A DNA stretch of 64,000 nt from Saccharothrix longispora (GTDB lineage: Bacteria > Actinomycetota > Actinomycetes > Mycobacteriales > Pseudonocardiaceae): assembly GCF_030852425.1 (NCBI RefSeq), contig NZ_NSDM01000015.1, forward strand, positions 94,064 through 158,063, in the 5' to 3' direction. The position numbers and the translations under genes were made by a program. Under the pieces are notes generated by a model. That model was not told where the DNA came from. It worked only from the letters and a program-made list of their open reading frames with translations, and did not search any database. Shown one piece after another: positions 33,001-40,758 of the stretch (position 1 is its first letter; each line of letters starts with the position of its first letter).

Positions 33001-35519
33001 TGGTCGAGGAGCTGACCCTGCACGCCCCGCTGGTCGTCCCCGAGCGCGGGGAGGTTCGGCTCCAGGTGGCCGTGGGGCCTCCCGGCGAGGCCGGGCGGCG
33101 GACCTTCGACGTGCACTCACGGCCGGCCGACGGGCCGCCGGGCGGGTGGGAGCTGCACGCGACCGGCACGCTCGGCGTCGGGCAGGTGCTGCCCGCCCCG
33201 GAGCGGGAGTGGCCGCCGCGGGACGCGGACGCGTTCGACACCGCCGACCTGTACGACCGGTTGGCGGCGCGCGGCTACGACTACGGGCCGGTCTTCCGGT
33301 GCGTGCGGGCGGCGTGGCGGCGCGGTGACGAGGTGTTCGTCGAGCTGGCCCTGGACGACGACCGCGCCGCCGAGGGGCACGTCCTGCACCCGGCGCTGCT
33401 CGACGCCGCCGGGCACGTGCCCACGCTGCTCTTCCTGGAGGGGGGCGGGGACGGGGTGCTGGCCCCGTTCGCCTGGCAGCGGGTGGCGGTGCACGCCGCC
33501 GGGGCGTCGGCGGTGCGGGTGCGGACGACGGTGACCGGCGAGAGGGCGACCTCCTCGACGATCACCGGTGCCGACGGGCGGGCGGTGGCCTCGATCGGGG
33601 CCGTCGTGTCGCGGCCGGTCGACGCCTCCCGCCTGGCCCGGCTCACCGACCGCACCGGGGACTCGCTGTTCCGGTCGGTGTGGACCGAGGTGCCCCGACA
33701 GGCCGCCCCACCCGCCCCGCCGGGGCGCACGGCGGTGCTGGGCGTGGACGAACTGGGGCTGTGCGCCGGACTGGCCGCCGCGGGCTGGGACGTGGTCGGT
33801 CACGCCGACGTCGCGGCGCTGCTCGCCGGTCTCGACGGCGGTGAGCCCGTCCCGGACGCGGTGTTCCTCACGGGGCTGGTCGAGCCGACCGGCGCACCGG
33901 TGGAACGGATGGCGGACGAGGTGCGGGCCGTCCTCGGCGGCACCCTGGACGTGCTGCGGTCCTGGCTCGACGACGGCCGGCTCGCCGGCTCCCGGCTGGT
34001 CCTGCTCACCCGCGGCGCGGTGCCGGACGGCCGCGACGGCGTCACCGACCTCGTCCGCGCGCCGCTGTGGGGCCTGGTGCGCAGCGCGCAGACGGAGAAC
34101 CCCGGGCGGTTCGCGCTGCTCGACGTCGACCACACCGCGTCCGGCGACGCGCTCGCCGCCGCGCTGGCCGCCGACGAGCCGCAGCTGATCCTGCGCGAGC
34201 ACGCCCTGCTCGTGCCGCGCTTGGCCCGCGCGCTGCCGGCGGCGCCACGTGACATCCCCGCGGTGCTCCCGGACCGCACGGTGCTGGTCACCGGCGGCAC
34301 GGGTGTGCTGGGCGCGCTGGTGGCGAAGCACCTGGTGACCGCCCACGGGGTCCGGAACCTGCTGCTGGTCGGCAGGCGGGGTCCCGACGCCCCCGGCGCC
34401 GGGGAGCTGACCGCCGAACTGGAAGGGCTGGGTGCGCGCGTGACCGTCCTGGCCTGCGACGTCGCCGACCGCGCGGACCTGGGCCGCGCGCTGGCCCGCG
34501 TCCCGACCGAGCACCCGCTCGGCGCCGTGGTGCACACGGCGGGCGTCCTGGACGACGGCGTGCTGGGCGCGCTGACCCCCGAACGGCTCGACCGGGTGCT
34601 GCGGCCCAAGGTCGACGCCGCCCTCGCGCTGCACGAGGCGACGGCGGAGCTGGACCTGACCGCGTTCGTGCTGTTCTCCTCCGTCAGCTCCCTGGTCGGC
34701 AGCGCCGGGCAGGCCAACTACGCGGCGGCGAACGCGTTCCTGGAGGCGCTGGCCGACCGCCGCCGCGCGCTGGACCTGCCGGCCACCGCCCTGTCGTGGG
34801 GCCTGTGGGGCGGCGACGGCGGCATGGCGTCCGGTCTCGCCGAGGTCGACCTCGCGCGGATCAGGCACAGCGGGATGCGACCGCTGACCCACGAGCTGGG
34901 CATGGCGTTGTTCGACACCGCGCTGGACCGCGACGACGCGGTCCTCGTCCCCGCCCAGCTGGACCTGGCGGCCCTGCGGGCGAAGGGCGCGGACGTGCCC
35001 GGCCTGTTCCGGGACCTGGTCCCGGCTCCGGCGCGGGGCGTGGTCCCCGCGCCGAAGGCGGACGTCGACGGACTGCGGCAGCGGTTGGCGGGCCTCCCGG
35101 AGGCCCGGCGCGAGCAGGAGCTGGTCGACCTGGTGCGCTCGCACGTCGCCGTGGTGCTGGCGCACAGCAGCCCGGAGGGGGTCGACGTGCACCGGCCGTT
35201 CACCGAGATCGGTTTCGACTCGCTGATCGCGATCGAGCTGCGCAACCGGCTCAACGCCGCCACCGGCGTGGACCTGTCGGCCACGGCGGCGTTCGAGCAC
35301 TCCACCACCACCGCCCTCGCGCTGCACCTGGCGGAGCTGCTGCTCCCCGCGACCGGCGCGGACCCCGGCGGCGCGCGCCCGGACACCGGGCACGACCACA
35401 CCGGGCACGACCACACCGGGCACGACCACACCGGGCACGACGACATCGAGCACATGGACGCCGAGGCACTGGTGCGGCTCGCGCTGGCCGGCTCCGGGGA
35501 TTCGGGGGAACGACGATGA
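30093..35519 (+). CDS. Type I PKS, single module KS-AT-DH-KR-ACP
   Basis: 1,808 aa from a GTG at 30093, seven bases after AGGAAGG. KS about 9-430: Cys185 in DTACSSS, His320 in EGHGTATRLGD, His360 in SNISHT, so complete. AT about 545-830: GQGTQW, Ser636 in GHSVGE and an LAVHS motif (His739) where YASH or HAFH normally sits; GHSVGE hints at malonyl-CoA but the call is weak. DH about 905-1190: His942 in HVVLGVPLVP and Asp1104 in HPALLDAAGH. KR about 1395-1570: TGGTGVLG, LDD motif at 1486-1488 (B-type), Tyr1543 in NYAAAN. ACP: Ser1710 in GFDSL. There is no N-terminal loading or docking domain. A His/Asp-rich tandem repeat and a MDAEALVRLALAG docking-like tail end it. One extension would give an aryl-enoyl thioester, unless the module iterates. 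The stop overlaps the PKS2 start (ATGA). Confidence 0.95.
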   Translation: MDDHRSPVTDDPIAIVAMACRLPGGVTAPEDLWQVLLDGADVLSGFPTDRGWDPDLYDPDPTRVGKVYLKRSGFLHDAAEFDAGFFGISPREARAIDPQQRVMLEIAWEAVERAGIDPRSLRGSRTGVFAGVTNTDYGVRWMTGAPSLPEFEGYLVLGSSNSAASGRVSYALGLVGPAVSVDTACSSSLVALHLASQALRRGECDLALASGVTVHTTPGVFQDFSRQRGLTTEGRVRSFAAGADGTAFGDGAGVLVVERLSDARRNGHPVLALVRGSAVNQDGASDQLSAPSGAAQEEMIRQALADAGLRPGDVDAVEGHGTATRLGDVSEATAILATYGQDRPADRPLWLGSVKSNISHTVAAAGVAGVIKAVLAMRHGVLPRTLHVDEPTPLVDWGSGAVRLLTEQREWPDTGRPRRIGVSSFGISGTNAHVVLEQAPPAPDEPGTGGTPPVAAVTVPCLLSGRSETALREQARALRAHLLEHPGARVADVGFSLATTRSAFEHRAAVLAADRDALLAGLAAVADGEPAGTVLRGTAGHGRPVFVFPGQGTQWVGMAAELLDSSPVFAEHVRRCDEALAPHQDWSVADVLRVAPGAPPLSRTDVLQAAVFAVLVSLAELWRAYGVEPAAVVGHSVGEVAAAHAVGALSLEDAARVVAVRGQAMTSLMGRGDTLAVALPARELASRLEPWGDRLSIAAVNGPGSAVVSGELDALEELHARCAADGVRVRRLNLGLAVHSAQVGEIRERLLRDLATVAPRPSRVPFHSSVTGGVLDTTCLDADYWYRNARQAVRFEEATRSLLADGHRLFLEPSPHPVLTLGVQETAQAAKVAVATVGTLRTNRGGPEQVVRALGEALAHGVEVDWRAVFAGTGAHRVDLPTYRFQRQRHWLDLHRGGDAGSLGLDRVEHPLLGTVVEVAGTGGLLLTGRFSRATHPWLAEHVVLGVPLVPGTALAEAALHAARSSGCDVVEELTLHAPLVVPERGEVRLQVAVGPPGEAGRRTFDVHSRPADGPPGGWELHATGTLGVGQVLPAPEREWPPRDADAFDTADLYDRLAARGYDYGPVFRCVRAAWRRGDEVFVELALDDDRAAEGHVLHPALLDAAGHVPTLLFLEGGGDGVLAPFAWQRVAVHAAGASAVRVRTTVTGERATSSTITGADGRAVASIGAVVSRPVDASRLARLTDRTGDSLFRSVWTEVPRQAAPPAPPGRTAVLGVDELGLCAGLAAAGWDVVGHADVAALLAGLDGGEPVPDAVFLTGLVEPTGAPVERMADEVRAVLGGTLDVLRSWLDDGRLAGSRLVLLTRGAVPDGRDGVTDLVRAPLWGLVRSAQTENPGRFALLDVDHTASGDALAAALAADEPQLILREHALLVPRLARALPAAPRDIPAVLPDRTVLVTGGTGVLGALVAKHLVTAHGVRNLLLVGRRGPDAPGAGELTAELEGLGARVTVLACDVADRADLGRALARVPTEHPLGAVVHTAGVLDDGVLGALTPERLDRVLRPKVDAALALHEATAELDLTAFVLFSSVSSLVGSAGQANYAAANAFLEALADRRRALDLPATALSWGLWGGDGGMASGLAEVDLARIRHSGMRPLTHELGMALFDTALDRDDAVLVPAQLDLAALRAKGADVPGLFRDLVPAPARGVVPAPKADVDGLRQRLAGLPEARREQELVDLVRSHVAVVLAHSSPEGVDVHRPFTEIGFDSLIAIELRNRLNAATGVDLSATAAFEHSTTTALALHLAELLLPATGADPGGARPDTGHDHTGHDHTGHDHTGHDDIEHMDAEALVRLALAGSGDSGERR
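35383..35442 (+). repeat. 15-bp x4 tandem repeat in the ACP-docking linker of PKS1
   Basis: Four nearly identical units of ACACCGGGCACGACC (35383-35397, 35398-35412, 35413-35427, 35428-35442) encode repeated HTGHD. The resulting linker is rich in His and Asp and lies between the ACP and the C-terminal docking tail. Near-identity at nucleotide level suggests recent slippage expansion. Confidence 0.95.
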
Positions 35520-37945
35520 GCACCTCGACGGACCGGCTCGTCGAAGCGCTGCGCGCCGCGCTGCTGGAGAACGAACGCCTCAAGGCGGCACGCCCGGCGC
35601 CCGACGAGGTGCCGGCGGACCCGATCGCCCTGGTGGGCGCGGGCTGCCGCTATCCGGGCGGCGCGGACTCCCCCGAGGCGCTGTGGCGGCTGGTGGCCGC
35701 CGGCGACGACGCCGTCACCGACCTGCCCACCGATCGCGGCTGGGAACGCTGGTGCGGTTCCTCGACGGATCTCGCCGCGGCGCTGGAGGCCACCGGCGGC
35801 GGTTTCCTCCACGACGTCGCCGACTTCGACGCCGGGTTCTTCGGCGTGTCCCCGGAAGAGGCCCTGGCGATGGACCCGCAGCAGCGCCTGCTGCTGGAGG
35901 TCGCCTGGGAGGCGGTCGAGCACGGCGGGATCGACCCCCTGTCGCTGCGGGGCAGCCGCACGGGGACCTACCTGGGCGTGATGCACCACGACTACCTCAC
36001 CCACTTCCTGACCTCGCCCGGGTACGAGGACCGGTCGGCGGGCCACCTGTTCGGCGGGAACACCGGCAGCGTCGCGTCCGGCCGGGTGGCCTACGCGCTG
36101 GGCCTGGAGGGCCCGGCGGTGTCGGTGGACACGGCCTGCTCGTCGGCGCTGGTGGCGGTGCACCTGGCGAGCCAGGCGCTGCGCCGGGGCGAGTGCGACC
36201 TGGCGCTGGCGGGCGGCGTGGCGGTGATGGCGACGCCCTTCCTGTACCGGGAGATGAACAACGCAGGCCACGTGGCCCCGGACGGCCGCAGCAAGTCGTT
36301 CGCCGGGGCGGCGGACGGGCCGTCGCTGGGCGAGGGCGCCGGGGTGCTGGTGCTGGAGCGGCTGTCGGACGCGCGGCGGCACGGGCACCCGGTGCTGGCG
36401 GTCGTGCGGGGCTCCGCCGTCAACCAGGACGGTCCCCGCCACGGGCTGCACACGCCGACCGCCCCGGCGCGGCAGCGGGTGATCACCGAGGCGCTGGCCG
36501 CCGCGGGCCTGCGACCGTCCGACGTGGACGCCGTGGAGGGCAGCGGCACCGGCAGCAGGCTGGACGACCCGTTCGAGGTGCAGGCGCTGCTGCGGACCTA
36601 CGGGCAGGACCGCGCCGGCGACGAGCCGCTGTGGCTGGGCTCGGTCAAGTCCAACATCGGGCACGCGCAGGCCGGCGGCGGCGTGGCGGGGATCGTCAAG
36701 GTCGCGATGGCCATGCGTCACGGGGTGCTGCCGCGCACACTGCACGTGGACGAGCCCACCCCGCTGGTGGACTGGGGCGGCGGCGCGGTCCGGCTGCTGA
36801 CCGAGCAGCGCGAGTGGCCACGGGGCGGACGACCGCGTCGGGCCGCCGTCTCGGCGTTCGGCATCAGTCACACCAACGCGCACGTCGTCCTGGAGGAGCC
36901 ACCGACCGAGGAGGGCGCGCCGGGGGACGGCGGTGAGCGGCCCGCGGTGGTGGCGTGGCCGCTGTCGGGGCGCTCGGAACGGGCGCTGCGGGCGCAGGCG
37001 GCGCGCCTGCTCGCCCACGTGACGGCGCACCCGGACCTGGACGTGGTGGACGTGGGCTTCTCGCTGGCCACCACGCGCAGCGCGTTCGAGCACCGCGCCG
37101 CGGTGCTGGGACGCGACCGCGACGAGCTGGTGCGGGGCCTGGCGGCGTTGGCCGGGGACGGGACCGACCCGGCCGTGGTGCGGGGCACGTCGCCGGCCGC
37201 CGGGCAGCGGGTCCGCGTGGCGGTGCTGCTGCCCGACGAGCGGACGCCCCCGCACGGAAGGGTCGACGCGCTGCGCGATGCGCTCCCCGGTTTCGCCGGG
37301 GTGCTCGACGAGGTGCGCGCCGGCGCGCCGGTCGACGCGACGGCGGTCGCGTTCGCGCTGGGCGTCGCCCTGCACCGCGAACTGGAGCGGTACGGCGTGC
37401 GCGCGGACTTCCTGGCCGGGTGCTCCGCCGGGGAGGTGGCGGCGGCCCACCTGGCGGGGGCGCTGTCCGTCGAGGACGCCGCCTCCCTGCTCGCGGCCTC
37501 CCGCGGCGGTGGCGAGGCGACCGCGGCGTTCGAGTGGGCGGTGTCGACCGTGCGGCCCGGGTCGTTCCGGGTGCCGGTGGTCTCCGCCGTCGACGGCGAA
37601 CCGCTCGCCTCCGAGGCGCTGCGCTCCCCCGGGCACTGGGCGACCCTGTTCCAGGGCACGACCACCGACCTGCCGCGCCGGCTCGACGAACTCGGCGCGA
37701 CCACCCTCGTCGTACTGGGGCAGGGCGGTGCGCCCCCGCGCGACGGGGCGACGCCCGTGCCGGTGACGGGTGCGGAGTGGGGTGCGGGCGGGCCACCCGT
37801 GGCCGCGCTGGCCCGCCTCCACGTCGGTGGTGTGCGGGTGGACTGGCGGGCCGCCTTCAGCGGGAGCGGGGCACGTCGGGTGGACCTGCCCACCTACGCG
37901 TTCCAGCGCGAGCGCTACTGGCCCGACCCGCTCCCCCGCGGGTGA
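35516..37945 (+). CDS. Degenerate terminal PKS protein: KS with lost His plus vestigial AT, no ACP
   Basis: 809 aa starting at an ATG that overlaps the PKS1 stop. The N-terminus (TDRLVEALRAALLENERLKA) is a coiled-coil docking domain that should pair with the PKS1 tail. KS: Cys208 in DTACSSA and His383 in SNIGHA are present, but the first catalytic His is Ser343 (EGSGTGSRLDD instead of EAHGTGTRLGD). The AT remnant is about 200 residues shorter in key parts: no GQGTQW motif, GCSAGE (Cys636-Ser637) in place of GHSxGE, and no YASH/HAFH motif. A normal post-AT linker (RVDLPTYAFQRERYW) then ends the protein. There is no ACP, KR or thioesterase. It may bind and transfer the PKS1 product without decarboxylative extension; that is inference. 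Confidence 0.9.
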   Translation: MSTSTDRLVEALRAALLENERLKAARPAPDEVPADPIALVGAGCRYPGGADSPEALWRLVAAGDDAVTDLPTDRGWERWCGSSTDLAAALEATGGGFLHDVADFDAGFFGVSPEEALAMDPQQRLLLEVAWEAVEHGGIDPLSLRGSRTGTYLGVMHHDYLTHFLTSPGYEDRSAGHLFGGNTGSVASGRVAYALGLEGPAVSVDTACSSALVAVHLASQALRRGECDLALAGGVAVMATPFLYREMNNAGHVAPDGRSKSFAGAADGPSLGEGAGVLVLERLSDARRHGHPVLAVVRGSAVNQDGPRHGLHTPTAPARQRVITEALAAAGLRPSDVDAVEGSGTGSRLDDPFEVQALLRTYGQDRAGDEPLWLGSVKSNIGHAQAGGGVAGIVKVAMAMRHGVLPRTLHVDEPTPLVDWGGGAVRLLTEQREWPRGGRPRRAAVSAFGISHTNAHVVLEEPPTEEGAPGDGGERPAVVAWPLSGRSERALRAQAARLLAHVTAHPDLDVVDVGFSLATTRSAFEHRAAVLGRDRDELVRGLAALAGDGTDPAVVRGTSPAAGQRVRVAVLLPDERTPPHGRVDALRDALPGFAGVLDEVRAGAPVDATAVAFALGVALHRELERYGVRADFLAGCSAGEVAAAHLAGALSVEDAASLLAASRGGGEATAAFEWAVSTVRPGSFRVPVVSAVDGEPLASEALRSPGHWATLFQGTTTDLPRRLDELGATTLVVLGQGGAPPRDGATPVPVTGAEWGAGGPPVAALARLHVGGVRVDWRAAFSGSGARRVDLPTYAFQRERYWPDPLPRG

Positions 37946-37950
37946 TCGGT

Positions 37951-37986
37951 CGACCGGCCGGCGGTCCGCGGACCGCCGGCCGGTCG
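37951..37986. terminator. 36-bp perfect palindrome after the PKS operon
   Basis: CGACCGGCCGGCGGTCCG (37951-37968) and its exact complement (37969-37986) form an uninterrupted 36-bp palindrome five bases after the PKS2 stop. It should fold as a very stable hairpin and end the forward operon. There is no T tract. Confidence 0.8.
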
Positions 37987-38294
37987 AGCGTCGGCCCGGC
38001 ATGCGGGCGACAACAGCCGGGCGCAATCGTCCCCTTGAGGCAGCGCACTTTTCCCGAAAATCCCCGCACGACAGCTGTGAACAGAATCGCGAATCGCATT
38101 CCGGGTGAATCCTGGACACGGCCGACGGAAATGACGTAGCTTTCCAGGAGACCTGAACGGGAGATCGACGCCGGGCCACACCACAGGCGCCTCCCGGACC
38201 ACCTCACGAAACCAGCGAATCACGCGACGGGTCATTCCGAGCGCGTTCCGAACGCTGGGCGCCCATCTGCTCATCCGCACACGGGGAGACCGCC
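37987..38294. other. Intergenic region upstream of the tryptophanase-like gene
   Basis: About 310 bp with no gene. Local AT content rises around 38030-38150 (for example GAATCGCGAATCGCATTCC), making it a likely promoter region for the lyase. A purine-rich GGGGAGA precedes the lyase ATG at 38295. No inverted repeat beyond the palindrome was found. Confidence 0.45.
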
Positions 38295-39677
38295 ATGCCG
38301 TTGATGGAGCCGTACCGGATCAAGGTCGTCGAGCCCATCCCGATCACCACCCGCCCGGAGCGCGAGCGCGCGATGGCCGCGGCCGGCTACAACCCGTTCA
38401 ACCTGCGTGCCGACCAGGTCACCATCGACCTGCTCACCGACTCCGGCACCGGCTCGATCTCCGCCGACCAGCAGGCGGCCGGCATGCGGGGCGACGAGTC
38501 GTACGCGGGAGGGCGCTCGTTCTACCGCTTCCACGAGGTCGTCTCCGACCTCACGTCCTACCCGCACATCTTCCCCGCCCACCAGGGCAGGGCCGCCGAG
38601 CGCATCCTGTTCGCCGCGTTGCTGCGCCCCGGCCAGGTCTCGCTCAGCAACACCCACTTCGACACCACCCGCGCCAACGTGGAGCTGCTCGGGTGCGAGG
38701 CGCGCGACCTGCCCTGCCCCGAGGCGCGGAACCTCGACAGCGACTTCCCGTTCAAGGGCGACATCGACCTGGCGGAGCTGGAGCGGGCGCTGGGCGACCC
38801 TGGCTGCGACGTGGGCGTGGTGGTCATGACGATCACCAACAACGGCGGCGGCGGCCAGCCGGTGTCGATGGCGAACATGCGCGCGGCCGCGGAGGTCTGC
38901 CGGCGTCACGGCGTGCCGTTCTTCCTCGACGCCGCCCGCTTCGCCGAGAACGCCTGGCTGGTGACGCAGCGCGAGCCCGGCTACGCCCACAAGACACCCC
39001 TGGAGGTGGCCCGCGAGGCGTTCGCGCTGGCCGACGGGTGCGCGGCGAGCCTGAAGAAGGACGGCATCGTCCACATGGGCGGGATCATCGCCATGCGGGA
39101 CCCCGAGCTGGCCAGGCGCTGCGAGCAGCTGCTCATCGCGGGCGAGGGGTTCCCCACCTACGGCGGGCTGTCCGGCCGCGAGCTGGAGATGCTCGCCCAG
39201 GGGCTGCGGGAGGTCGTGGAACCGGACTACCTGCGCTCGCGGGCGGCGGCCACGGCGAACCTCGCCCGGATGGTCACCGAGGCGGGCGTGGACATCGTGC
39301 AGCCCGCGGGCATCCACGCCCTCTACCTCAACGCGGGCCGACTGCTGCCGGGCATCCCGCCGCACCGCTTCCCGGGGCACGCGCTGGCCACGGAGCTGTA
39401 CCTGGCCGGTGGCGTCCGGTGCGTCGAGCTGGGGTCGCTGTTCCTCGGCGACGTCGACGCCGAGGGGCGGTTGGTCACCCCCGCGCCGTTCGAGCTCGTC
39501 CGCCTGGCGATCCCCCGGCGGGTCTACACCCAGAGCCACTTCGAGTACGTCGCCGAGGTCGTCGCGGAGGTCGCGAAGAACCCCGAGCGGATGCCGGGTT
39601 ACCGCCTGGTGGAGTCCCCCGCGGTCCTGCGGCACTTCAAGTGCCGCCTCGAACCGGTGCCGCCGGGCACCCCGTGA
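38295..39677 (+). CDS. tnaA: Tryptophanase-like PLP lyase (tryptophan indole-lyase family)
   Basis: 460 aa, the family length. The N-terminus (EPYRIKVVEPIPITTRPERE) and IDLLTDSGTGSIS, FPAHQGRAAERILF, TNNGGGGQPVSMANMR, FFLDAARFAENAW and the PLP-Lys motif SLKKDGIVHMGG are typical. Tryptophanase and tyrosine phenol-lyase differ at three well-known positions, and all three here are tryptophanase-like: Asp in FDTTR (Thr124 in phenol-lyase), Leu in VELGS (Ile/Val in tryptophanase, Arg381 in phenol-lyase) and His in VLRHFKCRL (Phe448 in phenol-lyase). By family it would cleave L-tryptophan, or other beta-substituted alanines, to indole, pyruvate and ammonia. Such enzymes are rare in biosynthetic clusters. 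It has its own likely promoter, between the PKS palindrome and the cupin. Confidence 0.88.
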   Translation: MPLMEPYRIKVVEPIPITTRPERERAMAAAGYNPFNLRADQVTIDLLTDSGTGSISADQQAAGMRGDESYAGGRSFYRFHEVVSDLTSYPHIFPAHQGRAAERILFAALLRPGQVSLSNTHFDTTRANVELLGCEARDLPCPEARNLDSDFPFKGDIDLAELERALGDPGCDVGVVVMTITNNGGGGQPVSMANMRAAAEVCRRHGVPFFLDAARFAENAWLVTQREPGYAHKTPLEVAREAFALADGCAASLKKDGIVHMGGIIAMRDPELARRCEQLLIAGEGFPTYGGLSGRELEMLAQGLREVVEPDYLRSRAAATANLARMVTEAGVDIVQPAGIHALYLNAGRLLPGIPPHRFPGHALATELYLAGGVRCVELGSLFLGDVDAEGRLVTPAPFELVRLAIPRRVYTQSHFEYVAEVVAEVAKNPERMPGYRLVESPAVLRHFKCRLEPVPPGTP

Positions 39678-40091
39678 TCCCGGGGGACGGTGATGCGGCA
39701 CGGTCCACGCCGGCGACCCGGAGAACCGTTCCGAATCGATCCTGAATCGAACGACACACATCCTCCTGCCCGGAAGTGCAGGCAGCGCGAATAAAAGCGC
39801 CGGGTGAACGCGGAATGTCCAGTGGGCGATTCGCCCGCTTTAGACTCCACCCCCGACCCATCGGCTCACCGGAAGGCGCTTCGACTTGTCCGCCAACCAC
39901 TACGGCAAGGCCCATCGTCCACCGGTCCGTCCCCTGCGCGGGGAAAGCACCCCGCACGGCGGTCCGCCGTTTCCCGACCGACGCCGGACCGGCCGGTGAG
40001 GCTTTCGCCCCGGAACCGCCCGCCGCAGCCCTTCCACGAGTTCGCGGGAACGCTCCGACGCGCGTTCACCTCCGTGAGGGGCGGACCCTCC
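39678..40091. other. Intergenic region before the cupin gene
   Basis: About 410 bp. Open frames here are continuous with the cupin frame but lack protein-like composition. A mildly AT-rich patch (around 39780-39800) may be a promoter. A stretch repeating CCG/CGG has no stable hairpin I can define. Confidence 0.4.
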
Positions 40092-40712
40092 GTGCCGCAC
40101 GGTGAGGGGCCGGCGCCCGAGGTGCTCGTGTCGTCGCGCACCGCCGAACTGGTCGCGGCCGTCCGCCGGGTCCTCTGCTGCTCCTCCGGGCGTGAGCGGC
40201 CCGACCGCACCGCGCGTCGTGTCGCCGCGGTGCTCGCCCCGTTCCTGGCGCACGACGACCTGCTGATCACGCGGCACCTGGAGCCGCACCCGCACACCCT
40301 CCGGCACGTGCTGCACGTCGATCCGGAGGGGCGCTTCTCGCTCGTGGTGACGGTCCGGCCGCCGGGCGGGGAGACCCCGGTCCACGACCACACCACGTGG
40401 TGCGTCTCCGGCTCCTACCGCGGGGCGGAGACGGAGACGCGCTACCGACCCGTCACCTCGCACGACGGGCGGACCGTCCTGGTGCCGTTCCGCACCACCG
40501 TCAGGCCCGCCGGCGCCGTCACCCACCTCGCTCCTCCCGGCGACGTCCACAGCGTTCGGAACGCGACCGACGACACGGTCGTCTCGCTGCACGTCTACGG
40601 CGCCGACGTGCGCGTCGACGGCGCGGGCACCCGCCATCGCCGCGACGAGGTCGGGTTGCCGGACGCGCCCGCCGTCGAGCGGCACGGGGGGCCGTCGCAC
40701 CACGACGGGTGA
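40092..40712 (+). CDS. Cysteine dioxygenase-like cupin
   Basis: About 206 aa from the GTG at 40092 (GAGGGG about ten bases upstream; a GTG at 40074 is an alternative). The cysteine-dioxygenase cupin signature is present: PVHDHTTWCVSGSYRGAETE supplies two His ligands and GDVHSVRNATDDTVVSLHVY the third, with a Tyr in the expected C-terminal position. The N-terminal 70 residues (VAAVLAPFLAHDD) match CDO architecture. By family it would oxidise a thiol such as cysteine or 3-mercaptopropionate to the sulfinate, using Fe(II) and O2. A role in the cluster is not obvious; sulfinate or taurine-like building blocks, or altered substrate use, are possible. Confidence 0.8.
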   Translation: MPHGEGPAPEVLVSSRTAELVAAVRRVLCCSSGRERPDRTARRVAAVLAPFLAHDDLLITRHLEPHPHTLRHVLHVDPEGRFSLVVTVRPPGGETPVHDHTTWCVSGSYRGAETETRYRPVTSHDGRTVLVPFRTTVRPAGAVTHLAPPGDVHSVRNATDDTVVSLHVYGADVRVDGAGTRHRRDEVGLPDAPAVERHGGPSHHDG

Positions 40713-40758
40713 GCCACTGGGCGCGCCGCGGCGGCGACGGCCGGGACCACGTGTGCCG

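Noticed and set aside
35383..35442. Repeat in PKS1 as an integration or attachment site
   Set aside because: It lies inside an intact reading frame, keeps the frame (15 bp units), and no integrase or direct flank is present.
37286..37766. Alternative open frames overlapping the AT part of PKS2 as evidence of a frameshift restoring a full AT
   Set aside because: I scanned the other frames for GQGTQW and HAFH/YASH motifs and saw none, so the AT is truly degenerate rather than interrupted by one indel.
26424..37945. Enediyne or siderophore assignment of the cluster
   Set aside because: There is no enediyne-type PKS (no PPTase-like or long iterative KS-AT-ACP-KR-DH order), and the ArCP-A has lost the 2-hydroxybenzoate contact and has no condensation domain partner.
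30108..38179. Long reverse open frames antisense to the PKS genes
   Set aside because: They mirror the GC bias of the PKS coding strand, contain His/Arg/Gly-rich low-complexity sequence and overlap complete PKS domains.
38295..39677. Calling the lyase tyrosine phenol-lyase
   Set aside because: Phenol-lyases have Thr, Arg and Phe at positions 124, 381 and 448; this protein has Asp, Leu and His, matching tryptophanase.
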